Shown: positions 1 through 12,400 of the stretch, piece by piece
Layout of the letters: every line of letters starts with the position of its first letter
How positions within the stretch are numbered: the stretch's first letter is position 1
Assembly (NCBI RefSeq): GCF_032854445.1
Contig: NC_088305.1
Span: forward strand, 14,185,717 to 14,249,716
From: Liolophura sinensis
Lineage: Eukaryota; Mollusca; Polyplacophora; Chitonida; Chitonidae
Length of the DNA: 64,000 bases
Direction: 5' to 3'
Notes under the pieces: model-generated
Databases searched by the model: none
The model's input: only the letters and a program-made list of their open reading frames with translations
Told to the model about the DNA's origin: nothing
Made by a program: the position numbers and the translations under genes

Positions 1-260
1 AGCATAGAGTTCACATCGACAGTCAAAGGGGCCAATATGCGACATGCGACAACGTTCAACTGGCATGGCTGACACCACATTGAAACCACAACACACTAAA
101 CCACAGATAACAACACGTCAAAGCTACCAGTAGACTACTTTTTCTCAAGGGAGAGCGATGTTAGACTGTTATTCTTAACATTGTTTGTCACATTTTAATA
201 GCCAAGTAATTGAATACGTAACAAATTTAAGACATCTACCCCCTCTGGGCTGAAACGAAG

Positions 261-1110
261 GTGTGTCCAGTGTTCTCGAATAGGGTTCAAAGTTGTCTAC
301 ACGAAAAGGCGTGTCCAATGTTCACGTATAAGGCACAAAGCTGTCTTCACGAGATGCCGTGTCCATTGTTTTCGTACAGGGCACAAAGCTGTCTTCAGGA
401 AATACCGTGCCCATTGTTCTCGTATAGGGCACAAAGCTGTATTCACGAGATGCCGTGTCCATTGTTCTCGTACAGGGCACAAAGCTGTCTTCAGGAAATA
501 CCGTGCCCATTGTTCTCGTATAGGGCACAAAGCTGTCTTCACGAGATGCCGTGCCCATTGATGTCGTACGGGGCACAAAGCTGTCTTCACGAGATGTCGT
601 GCCCATTGATGTCATATAGGGCACAAAGCTGTCTTCACGAGATGCCGTGCCCAATGATGTCCTATAGGGCACAAAGCTGCCTTCACGAGATGCCGTGCCC
701 AATGATGTCATATAGGACACAAAGTTGTCTTCACGAGTTGCCGTACCCAGTGTTCTCGTTTACGAGATGCTGTGCGCAGTCAATGTTCTCGTAGGCACAC
801 ATCTGTTTCAAAAAATGTCTTGCCCAAAGTTTCCGTGTAAGGCACAAAGCTGTATTCACGAGATGTTGGGTCCCAAGTTCTCGTGTCAGGTACAGAGCTG
901 TGTTCATAAGATGCCGTGCTGGTACAAAGCTGTCTTCAACAGATGACGTGGCAAAAGTTCTAGTGTGAGACATAAAGCTGTCTTCACGAGATTCCGTGCC
1001 CCAATGTTCTTTTACAATGCACAAGGCTGTCTTCACGAGATTCCGTGCTGATTGTTCTCGTGAAAGGCACAAAGCTGTCTTCACGAGAAGCCTTGTTGAA
1101 CCCATTGTTC
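261..1110. repeat. 48-bp minisatellite array A
   Basis: Tandem unit of 48 bp around GGGCACAAAGCTGTCTTCAC, GAGATGCCGTGCCCA and TTGTTCTCGTATA. About ten regular units are seen in 300-760, then diverged units to about 1100. As 48 is a multiple of three and few units contain stops, open frames of 177, 132 and 97 codons arise on both strands, giving 16-residue repeats such as CPLFSYRAQSCLHEMP. No start context, splice sites or known domain support a gene. Confidence 0.9.
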
Positions 1111-1229
1111 CTGCAGTGGCTGAGGCACAGATGTGTTCTGCCTGGAACGGAAAATGAAACATCCTTCTTCCAAGCCAAATTGAAAGATAGTCTAACTTTT
1201 TCAACCTAGTAAATTTGTATCTAAACATG

Positions 1230-4200
1230 TCACGTTTATTTCACGCTTTCTGCCATGCTTGAGAAATGTTATCTTGTGCAGCTGGATTTACATACCGTTT
1301 CTTAAGAGTCCGTCTCTTCTTCTGAAGTGAACCAGGAATTCAGAGCCCCATAAAATATCTGAGCAGATGTTGTCAAGTGTGGCAGATGTGGATGTGAAGG
1401 GGATCATTTTCTCGCCTCTACAGGCTAATTACGACGTTAAATACCCATTAACTCATCGATCATGTATCACACTTGTCGTTGGAATCCGTTTCTTGCCCAG
1501 CTCTTTTGATTAAATTAGGTAGAGAGATCGATTTAGTTGCTCCTTCTCTTAGGCAAACAACAGGTTTTGTTGTAATTAAAATCTTTTATTAATGTACACT
1601 CGTTTAGTTTTGAACGTATAAGTAAAAGTCTAGGTGTTATTAATTAAACAAATTTTTTATATTTCAAGGTAGATTTTTGGATCTACTTGTTGTATTTGTA
1701 AAAATACATATAGCTTTGCGCAAGGCAGAGGTATTCGGAAGTTAATTTGAGCGGAAGAGAGTGTCTTAGGTGTGAAGGATGGGCGTCCCAGTGCGCTAGC
1801 AACGCGGTTCACACGGTAAAATTTTCAATAGCGACTCGCCCAATTCGGCTGTAGTTTAACGGAAACCTCCATTTTTTGAAAGGATTTTATCCATTCTCAA
1901 GTCGCATACGTAATAGTGTTTGTGATATTTTGTATTTCAACAGTCGAATTCAGTGGGTCGACACGACAAATCGCACCCTTGGATCAAACTGTTCAAGCGT
2001 TGTCCAAATAAATACATAAACAAGGACCTATGTTCATTCCCCCCTGTTGGAAAGCAGTAAGCTAGATTTATATGTATTCGTTGTTCCAATTTCATTTAGT
2101 ACACCCCACGTCAGGCGATATAATATATTGCCAACACGTATATCTTACTACCAGTAATGTGACCCCGTGAGGAGACTGTTTGGCTATCGCCCACCAAGTT
2201 TTCTGTTTTATGAGCGGCGTATTTACGGTTTGATCTGATTCGGGAAATTTGTCATGTAATTAGGATGCTTTATGGGGTGTTTATAAGGAATGTCATTAAC
2301 TTCAGGGCGGTCTGCTGGAGGGAATACAGTGTTTTATTTTGCAGATATGAGCTATACACGAATAATTGCTTTAATAGAATAAACGCTACATGTGTATGAA
2401 CGAATTATTGTTTTTTTCCGTCAATTGTTCCAAAATGAGATCTTTAATATTATTATCACGCAGTGTAAGGATTATTAGCAACCTCGACATTTGTAGTAAA
2501 TTGCTTATTATAAGCTGGCAACACCCCTTTGTGTAATGGCCGTAGAGAAGGTGTTCAATTTCCGGTTGTTTTTCATCTTCCTTCTATCTCGACATACGCA
2601 GTTACTCGTATTCCGTGAATAACGCGTCATAATTTGGTCGGGGAGAGAGCCGAGGCTAATTAAGTGCCCGCGGGAAGATTATTTTGTATCTTCTATAAAT
2701 TAGGACAGAAATAATTGATCTTGCTATAAAGCTTGATTTACAAGTATAATTGTACAGGAATTGATTGTGATTAATCGCTTTACATACCTTTGATTCCAAC
2801 AGCAGTTCTCCCAAACACACACAACAATACTTACAATTATGACTACCATCTTTGTCCCCATTTGACCGAAAATTTGCCAGAGGTTCAATTTTCCTCATTC
2901 ATCATTGTCATCCTTACAATTGTTATTATTCAATAATCCATGTTTGGCCTAAATACAGCGGTCAAAGCAAGGATGTCTTAAGTCCTGTATCCAGGCGTGT
3001 CCCTATCTGCGACTGATTCGTCCAGCTATTGATCTCAAGCTTTACTACCGCTTGTGGGCCTTTGTGCGTTTGGTGGACATGCTTTTTAAATTCTCGAAGG
3101 TCTTCCCAGGTTATACAGAAATATGTCAATTGCCCGTAGCTCTGCCAAAACTATAGCAAATGAGCGTGTCATTACAGGATATGGAAATTGATTTTCTTGT
3201 GTTATGCCCAATAACTTTAAGGAGCTTTTCTATCTACCGATAATAGTAGGATACCGTTATATAGTAGAGGATGGCTATACATGTACCTGTAATTCAGCTG
3301 TATTCCTGTACACTCGTAACCATAAATGGCCTCCCTCCTCAGTCAACACCTGGCATCCACCTTATCGGTCGACATCAATGTCAGAATATCAAATACGGTA
3401 AACTTCAACTTGCTGAGTTGTATGTGGTACCATTTGCATGTGATTATCGTACTGTGAACCATAAGTCAAACCAGAGTGTCAGTTACCTAAAATAACCTTC
3501 CGTCAGGTGAAAGGATAAGGACAGACTTTTCAGGCTAGCCGTAGAATTTTGCTAGACACGCGCAATAATGACGTCACAGCATGTAATCATTTTAGATGAT
3601 CATCGGCTCTCTGCTGAAAGATGTGAAGACCTTTGATATTTTTCTCCTGTACTTCGAATAAGCGTTCAACATTTCACGATCTCAGTACATGCCATATTCG
3701 TAGAATGAAACTGGTCTTTAGGAACGTGACTTTGGGTATTGTTTTACACCGCTTGACCTTGATTAGACCGAGTCACTCTTAGCTTAGGCTGTGTTTCTAA
3801 GCTGTGCGGAATCTGAGCGATATTTACGTTTTCAAAACGTCTTTTGTGAACAATTTTTTTCTCTTTTTTCTTGCGTTCGAACATTCCCACGCGTAAGTCA
3901 GAATACTAGCAAAGCTCGATGTGAATTATAGAATTTGAAACACAAGCAACGGTGGGTGTCGTTTTTCTGAGTTTGGTGAGTTTCTCAATGTCTAACTTGC
4001 ATCTCAGCGGCTATAAATACCACATGAGGCCACATCCAAAGTGGGTGTATAGCTTGTCTTGAAAGTTTTTTTTTCTTTTGAAAGTCGTCACATGGGCTTC
4101 TATATTGATCTCATATTATGCCTGCAGAAATTAAAATTTTACTCTCAGAAACGCACAATTAGTCCAGCAACTTATCACCCCTTTCAGTATATGCATGTGG

Positions 4201-5440
4201 AACAATCCTAAAACATACCGACATTTTCCTGCTACAACAGCGTTCGGTCCCAGAAACCACGGACGACATTGACCATTTTTAAGAAAGAACTGCAAAACAC
4301 AAGTTTGTTCCCTTGATAGTGATGTTGTCACATCCGTTGACCCTAATGTTGATTTTTTTATGGCATCCGTAACTCTACTGCATTTGTTGATTCGTCTGGA
4401 AATTTGTCCTTCACCGTGATCAGTCAGCTACCTTGATCCTGCAGATGGCGGCCTTCATGCACGCGCTGACAGCCGGAAGTAAAAGATTTGCTTTTGCTTC
4501 AATGAGGGTGACTCATTGAGATGGGTACAAATCACGTAGGCCTATGTACAAACTTATACTGATGTAGGGTCAAGTCCGTTCGGTACGCAAAGCTTCGATT
4601 CGCTCGCTCACTGCGGCCTCTGTTGTCAAAATGATAATCACGTCATGTTTTCAACACGGCATTGGCAAGCTGTATAATATCATAGATCTGACACGCATGG
4701 GAAGAGTACGCCACAATCCCAGCTTCAACTCACGCAGGCCAATAACGTAAATGCTATTCACGTTATCGATTAGAGAACTACTGTCTTTTCTTCTTGTCTG
4801 TATATTTTTAATACTTGATACTATGTATCCATTACTTTGAGACATCTAGGCAGACTTAAACATTTGTAAAATACATACAACAGAAAATGGATCATTTGCA
4901 CCAAGTAAATTTCTTATTGGAATGACGCAATCGCACTCCTGAAATGTCCTGAAAACTATGTATATAAGCCTTAACTCCTTTCATCGATTTTATAGAGTTT
5001 TTAATTTTTAAATGCATTCAAATATTTATATACATAAGTCATACTGTTGTTTTTCTACCAGTTATGAATCATACTTAATAGAACTTCCGGATGGTTACTA
5101 TACTATAAATATAGCTGTCATGCTAGCTTCATATTTACCATCAATAATGTTACATCTTTCTGGCCCCAGGTGTTAAATTTGTCTCACTAATGAATTCTAA
5201 GTGAAATGAACTCTTATATACTGAATTATAAAGAAAGGAAGAGGCTATTCAGCAGCTCTTCAAAATTTCTTTTTTTCTTCTTGTTATGTTTCTAACCATA
5301 TTGCTTGTGATTATATACGTGTACTTTGACGTACCTAAAGTTTTAACACGAAGTTTTCACACTCTAAACACAGCCATTAATGTTACAACATGAATGAACC
5401 ACGGCGAAGTCAGACTGTGGTTCAATCACTCCATTTAATG
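1230..5440. other. Non-coding stretch, no gene seen
   Basis: AT-rich sequence with stops in all frames. The open frames are short and show no domain, splice-supported exon or repeat that I recognise. Confidence 0.6.
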
Positions 5441-5448
5441 ACAACGAA

Positions 5449-5454
5449 ATGAAA

Positions 5455-5502
<48 letters not shown>

Positions 5503-5524
5503 AAAAAAACCAAAAAAAAAACCA
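5449..5524 (+). repeat. A-rich simple repeat
   Basis: Runs of A broken by single C bases. The short Lys/Thr open frame across it is an artefact. Confidence 0.95.
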
Positions 5525-5664
5525 AGCAAACATATTTTCAGAGACATTTTCAATGGTCTTTCTCCTCACTCTTCCTTCGTTTTTCTGCGCACTTTTCTTT
5601 CATGTCATTTACTTCAATGACAGTGCCCGTAATCATATATATCATAGCGGTATAATGTGTTTGT

Positions 5665-5938
5665 ATATTAAATGGGATGACAACACAACACCCTGAGTAA
5701 TTCTACACCAGTGACGTCTCATGTATTGCAATTAACATGACTGAACTTTAAAAAAAATAATTCTGCTTCAGCAATGGTGCGAGGAGCCTACAATTTACTA
5801 CCATGTAAGCATCTACATGAACAGTTAGATTAAAACTGTAAATGGGGTAAACTGACAAGAGCCCGAATTGTACCGGACAATTTGCCAATGGTCACACTGT
5901 CGTCACAGCTGTGGGTTTACTCTCTATACTGTAACTGT
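5665..5938 (+). repeat. Dispersed repeat family R3 copy
   Basis: Shares the order 'ACACCAGTGACGTC', 'ATGAACAGTTAGA', 'TAAAACTGTAAATGGGGTA' and 'TCACACTGTCGTCAC' with copies at 26.2-26.56 kb and 27.3-27.4 kb. Its end resembles the 48-bp unit of array B (18.4-19.8 kb). Confidence 0.65.
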
Positions 5939-5939
5939 C

Positions 5940-7285
5940 TTAAATGTGTTCTTTGGCCCGAGCACTTGATGCATGTATAGTCTGATAAATGTGTACGAAT
6001 GTCAGTACTGCATATTGTATATCACTGTCTACAGACCAAAGCAATACTGTCTTTATGTCTAGAATCGGATAGTGATTTATCGGTTTTCGTGTGTTACTGC
6101 ATTCATCTCAAGTATGAATTAGTAAATGTGATATACCTGAAATATTTCTTGGTATGCTGTTAGTACTAAAATTATCTTCACATGTAGGAAAACGTGTTTG
6201 CCTTTGGTCATATTTTAAAAACTTTTTACTTAGACAAAGAGAGGCAACCTCTTCGGAAATCAAGATGGATAAACGTCGTGAGTTTTACTTCTAAAGGGTT
6301 TCTCAGAGGAGTTTATTATTTACAAACGGCCTGCAAAGAGCAACAGATGTGTCATAATGATGCTAAATAAGTTTGCCAAATAAATATGGTAAGGAAATGC
6401 CTGTTTCTATGAGATTATCTATTGAAAAAAAGGTTTAATCATTGGAATCTTACGATTATAGTGAAACTTCTCTTGGTTACAATAAAACGATTAATTCAAT
6501 TTTATCTACTATGTACGTGTATATAATCAGTTGTAATTAATTTGATAAATCTGCAGTTATCAGACAGTCATGGGCCCTTCCGCATGAATTTGTCCATGGA
6601 ATATTGCTATTTTGTCGAAGAAAACAATCAGATAAAATAAACCTGTCCTTCCAAAACGATCCACACAGTTGTTTGGAACATGAACTCAAACTAAAGTCAC
6701 CTGACATTAGATAAAATTAGATAAAAGTCAGGTTCTGACTACCTGACTGTGGCGATTGTTCTGATATTAGGATCGGGTTTAGATTATGCTATTGAACCTT
6801 ACTCATAAACCATACATGTACAACTATATGAATGTATTATTACACTTGAGTAGCTGTACGTGTTTCGACGTCCCTTTGTCATTGAGTTTTCCTGGTATCT
6901 GGCGACATGTTTTGGGCCACTTTGTCAGCAAAAAGAAAATTATATAATATTGGTTGAACTACTGACGCAGAATTATGCTAAAAAACTAGCCATGCTGTAC
7001 ATTTCGCGACTGTTTTTACAGATTACTCTGCAGTGTTAGCAAATTGCATTACATTATATTTTATTGCAATGCGTGTGGTAGCCACGTGACAAAAATACTT
7101 GTCTTTCAGTCGCTAGGCCACATGCACGATGTGCTCCTCAAATGCCAGCTTCTGACAGTTAAACATCGCGATTCCGTGTGTAGCAACCACTTCTTCTGGG
7201 CATTGATGGCGATAAGCCTCGACTGTACTACTGCCACCGTACACTGTGTGCCCTTATATTAGGTCTAATGGAAATCACTTATTGT
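5940..7285. other. Non-coding stretch, no gene seen
   Basis: AT-rich, no supported exon or repeat recognised. Confidence 0.55.
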
Positions 7286-7426
7286 CAGCAACCTGCGGAT
7301 GGTCGTGGGTTCTCTCACCCGGTTTCTCACCCGTCCGGTTTCCTCCGACCATAATGCTGACCGCCGTCATATAAGTAATACACCGTTGAGTACGGCGTAA
7401 AACAATGATCAAATAAATAAATAAAT
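7284..7426 (+). mobile_element. SINE family 1, 3' part (5'-truncated)
   Basis: AGCAACCTGCGGATGGTCGT core, CATAATGCTG block and GAGTACGGCGTAAAACA then (AAAT)n tail. Confidence 0.85.
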
Positions 7427-8115
7427 CGAGATCCCACAGCGGAACATTCACTTGCCACGTGTGAGAAATTTCCTCATTGGCTTGTCAGTTTAGGCAATTG
7501 TCTAATTAAATGCAAATTTTATTATGTTACATCTGATCACAATTTGCTGAAAAGATTGAAACTCAAAAGATTAAGGCAACAGCCTCCCAACTTGTCTCAT
7601 GGAATAATTGAATAAAAATGTGATCAAAGCATAAAAAATGTTTTAAACGAGGACGGGGACAAGTCCCACAAGGTTTCAGTTTCATTTTCATGTGTATATA
7701 TTTGTTCCACTATTTACAATTCCAATACACCAACGAGTGCGAAGGATATGTTTTTTTAATATATCGAAAAGGTAAACGTGTTTGCTTGGTAATTTAAGTT
7801 GCTGAACAGACACAAAATATGAAAACTGAACATAAATGTATAGAAATAATATTTCCAGCTGAATTTTTTTGTAGATTGTTGAAGCAGAAAACTCTTAGTA
7901 CGCACAACTATGAGCCCGGTTCTGCACATCAAAAACACTGCAGCTAGACTCACGTACTTAAAGTGCTTTAAAATCAAGGGGTTAAGAGAGACATTCGAAT
8001 AGCAACAGCCAAACAAGTTGGACGCTCCAGGTCAATTGCAAGCCAACTTAACAAAACGATGTATAACGAAAACATGTATATCAGTTGAAATTTGACAAAA
8101 GCTGTTCACGTAACC

Positions 8116-8315
8116 NNNNNNNNNNNNNNNNNNNNNNNNNNNNNNNNNNNNNNNNNNNNNNNNNNNNNNNNNNNNNNNNNNNNNNNNNNNNNNNNNNNNN
8201 NNNNNNNNNNNNNNNNNNNNNNNNNNNNNNNNNNNNNNNNNNNNNNNNNNNNNNNNNNNNNNNNNNNNNNNNNNNNNNNNNNNNNNNNNNNNNNNNNNNN
8301 NNNNNNNNNNNNNNN
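8116..8315. other. Assembly gap (200 N)
   Basis: Exactly 200 undetermined bases, typical of a nominal-size scaffold gap. Any open frame through it is meaningless. Confidence 1.
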
Positions 8316-9150
8316 GGAGACTGTCTTACCAAGCTTACGCGACAGAAGCCAAGAATTTTGATTTCTGAAAGTGTAACTCATTTTCCTCGACGGCAGCGAA
8401 ACATCCTTACAAAAAAGGCTATAGGCAACAACTGAACGATAGTTGCCTGTTGTAGTTGTCATTGGCGTTTACTAAAAACGTATCGGTGTATTTCCAGTGG
8501 TGTGACGTAGAATTGTTACCTTGAGTGGCCATTACCTGTTCCAGTCATATTTCTGGAGAGTTCGAGCATCATTCGTTCCAAATGTGTTTCTGCTTAGCGG
8601 GTTTGTGACAGGGTTCGTTGAAAGTATCAAACACTTGATGTGACGCTCATACCAAACAGTGGTGATGACTGCGCTGCGTGTGTGATGCATCAGAAGACGG
8701 CAAAGAGACACAGTCAGTGATCTTCACAAGAATCGATCTGTTTCGCTAAAGCCAATATACATTGCAGTTGCTGATCCCAGCACTCTTCAAGGCTGGAGGG
8801 AGCTATAGTATTAGACTTGGACGATCAGTTCATCATTTTAATAAGGTGCATTTATCAACTATCGTTAGTTTAGACCATAACAGTTTCAGTTTAGATTAGA
8901 ACTTATTGTAAAACACATAGTATTCACAACAGTTTTGTACATGGAGATTAAATGCTTTTCACGCTTACTTTGAGTAGACTGTAACAAGTCTGCAAACTAC
9001 CTGTAAACCGTAGTGCGTCCTGGTTTTGAGGTAGACTAAGACGTGGCAAACACGCCATCTATTGCCCCGAATAATGTAGCTTGGCACGACAAACGTTGAG
9101 ATGTGCATGCATACGTCCTAACAGTTTGTCTCTCGCAAAGGAAGGACAGC
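8316..9150 (+). other. Upstream region of the receptor gene
   Basis: Should hold the promoter or 5' UTR of the receptor, possibly with further non-coding exons upstream. No TATA box or initiator can be assigned with confidence. Confidence 0.35.
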
Positions 9151-9408
9151 ATGAGGCCACTGCGGGTTGGGCTACTCGTGCTAATAATATTCCTTAGTCA
9201 TTCGTCACATGGGAGCGTGCCACTGTCCAATGAAACAAGTTCCACTACTAAAAGGCTTTCCACGCAAACGCACTTAGACCTCGGAGAGAGTACCAACGCC
9301 AGTATGCAACCGGCTGTTGGAGAAGCCGTTACGAGATCTGACAAGGAAAGCATGGACGATTTGTGTCAGCAAGCATACGATGGATTAACCTGGAATATCC
9401 TGAAAATT
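9151..9408 (+). CDS. CRHR: Receptor exon 1: signal peptide and N-terminal ectodomain
   Basis: The ATG at 9151 starts a typical signal peptide ([21 protein letters not shown]). An in-frame ATG 48 nt upstream (9103) would add 16 polar residues before the hydrophobic core, so the later start is preferred. The Ser/Thr-rich stretch after it has NETS and NAS glycosylation sequons and ends with the first conserved cysteine ([10 protein letters not shown]). The donor is GTAAGC directly after the exon, phase 0. Confidence 0.85.
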
Positions 9409-12400
9409 GTAAGCCAAAGTTAGCTTTTTTCTATCTTCTACTTCATCATCACACTTCAACAGCACTGCCCCTTGTCGTATACCCGTGGGTATCAGATATT
9501 TTAGCAGAGCTGTTCCAGTCACCGTGAGTTCTTGCTGCGTACGGCTTACGTTATATAAAGCCAACTGTATGTCATTGGTTATGTATGTAAAGTTATTGCC
9601 GTGTAGAATAACAATTTATTTGGCGATAATATTGAATCTAATAATTTACACATTTACTATGAGTATCTACATGTTTAATCGAATATTTCACATGTTGAGT
9701 TTAATATTTCAGTAGATTTGCTCTTACTTTTCATATATTCAACATTTCAGCACATTTTAAACATTATTAATTGTGTCCATCAAACCTAGAGCTTTTATAT
9801 TATGTTCACACTTTCATGTGAATCAATTAAGTTTTATGGTTTTAAGCCAATATGTATGGGCTATGCCACAATTTTGAACGAAAATCATTAACTCAGGAAG
9901 ATGATGCTTAGAGTTAAGGAGCTCATTGTAGTGAACCTGTCGACTAACTTGACCTCTCATATCACAACCGTTCTAACTAATAGGCGCTAATCCTTCCGAT
10001 CATTATGTTTTGTTTTTTCGGAACTGCAAGTTGCAGTTATTGCATATTGTTGTAAATAGGAAAATCGTATTGCCCGGAGTAAGCCATTGACCTTTAACAA
10101 GTTACTGGCAAGCATTTCCATCTAAGGCGTGATTTAATTTGGTGTAAGGCAAGAAGGGGTTCAGGAAACTTCATTTATAAACGGACTAAAGTTTTTAAAC
10201 ATAGGAACGAACATTTATTAAAGTTTTTAAACATAGGAACGAACAATTATTCATATGTACAGATGAAGTGTATTGCTTTGTTCTATGTGTTCTACTAAAG
10301 AAGAAACATGAAAATGGCTGGCAATAGTCCGGTGACTCAGCGATTAAAAAGCAAACAACGTAACCAGTTTACAACCAAATGCTACGCCTTTGCAATCAAA
10401 GCGCTTCTGATGTAAATCTTTTAATGTCTGGAAATTATTTTTGACCTCTGACATCCAATTTGGTTTTCCATGGATGGAAAATTGAATGTTATATTTCTTC
10501 GTGAAATAAATGACAGTTTGATGATGTATTGATGAAATTGGTGTTAAGGCATCGAAATGAAATGGGTCGTTCAATTATCGCTTTTGAACGATTGTATTCG
10601 CTTAACGAGGGATACATGAGCGTCAGATATTCAGCCAGATCCAGTGCGTTTGTATTAGAGTTATGGATAATTTTCCCGTCTGTCTCATTTAACATTTCTC
10701 TCGAGACATACTGGTGGGCTAAGTTTAAAAACTGAGCCCAGTTTCAGAAATAAAAACATTCTCACTACCGGATCATAAGAGCGTTATTGTGAGATATACT
10801 TTGTAGCCATTGGGATGTGTCTTCAGTGAAAATATCTGCAAATACAGTAAAACGGAAGGCATCAGGGTTTGTGTTTTATATGTTGGCGATAACGCCTATA
10901 AGCGGAGGAGACCTGCTTTGGCAGTAGCTGAATGAGACCTTGTTGTAATTACCTATCGCAGTATGAATTTTGTATTGCATAATAACAAAATTTGCATGGC
11001 TTTTATGGGAACATCCAACACTTTTCACGTTCGTAACAATGTAGCCAACAGTTTCTATGTGTGCCTTCCAGGAAGTATAACTAAAACAGGCCTGAAGGCT
11101 AGATTCTGAATTCTGAAACCAATCCAGAATGGAGCTTGTTGGATCGTTGATATGCTCTTTGTGGATTAAAATTAATGGCATGGAATTGACAGAACAGAGA
11201 CTTACTAGTCCTCCCTCGCCGCCTCCTCACATAGGATAAGAACCCTCATCAAACGCTAAAACTACGCTGGGAATAACACAAAAGAACTGATTCCTTGGGC
11301 TTACCAAGACAGACAATTAAGTCCTTTTGAAAGTTGCGTTGCCCAGAATTTCTGGCTTTTATCAGACTATTTGTCGGTCAAAAACTTTTATTCTAGAAGT
11401 AATATATTCTTGACAGATGCAACAATTTTTCATATGATTCACATATTTGCAGAATTTGTCCCACTTAGCTTGCAAATTTGACTCTCTTCTTGCAGTTTCT
11501 GTAGTAGACAATCCCTCCTTTTAACCAGTTCTCGGCTTTCACATGCACTGAGATAAATTAAGTATTATAGGGAAGCATTATTTGTTATAAACAAACTGTT
11601 AAGAGTTTTAGCCCCAAAAATCCTTTCTTTTGGAGGGACAGAGCTATGACACCATGGGAAATCGATACAAAATTATTTGCTCTGTTGTGCCAATTAGCAC
11701 CTAAACTGGACGATAGATTGATGTTTGTACCGCTTGGCTGACCCATGTATTAGTAAAGAGGTTGCCTAGAGCAATGTCTCTTATTTATCACGTGTGTCCG
11801 CGAGTCGTTATCGCGTGAATTCCGCCTTTTTTTACATTTTACTTCGTCAAATCTTTCCGCGTGTCCTTTATGGTGAACTGATACGTAGATCACTAGATTT
11901 ATATGCACTGGTTTGGTAGATATGTCCTAAAGTAGCTATGAGGAGCGCGGAATTCATAAATTTCTTTCCATATTCTGTAAGTTAGGTTTAAATTTATCTA
12001 TTTATTTATTTGAGATTATTTACTCAAGAATATTTTACTTATACGACGACGGCCAGCATTATGGTGGGAGGAAACCGGGGCAGCGACCGGCGGAAGCCCA
12101 CGCCCATCTGCAGATTGCAGGCAGACCTTCCGACTTACGGATGGAGAGGAAGCCAGCCTGAACTGGACTTGAACTCATAGCGACGGCATTGGTGAGAGAC
12201 TCCTGGGTCATTACACTGCTGTAGCGCGCTAACCAACTGAGCCACGGGGAAAGGGGGGGGGGGAGGGGGGGCGAAGGTTTAGACAGATAAACCTAAAATG
12301 TTGAGAGGCTGAGTGACAGAGCGATAATTCTCATCAGCGAATTCAAGCTTACACATATCTCATGAAAGGCATTCATACATGGAATATTTACCGATACGTA

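Noticed and set aside
261-794. 177-codon cysteine-containing repeat frame
   Set aside because: Same period effect in array A; the reverse strand is equally open.
5449-5655. Lysine-rich small protein
   Set aside because: Translation of an A-rich simple repeat.
8081-8462. Open frames across the gap
   Set aside because: They consist mostly of undetermined bases.
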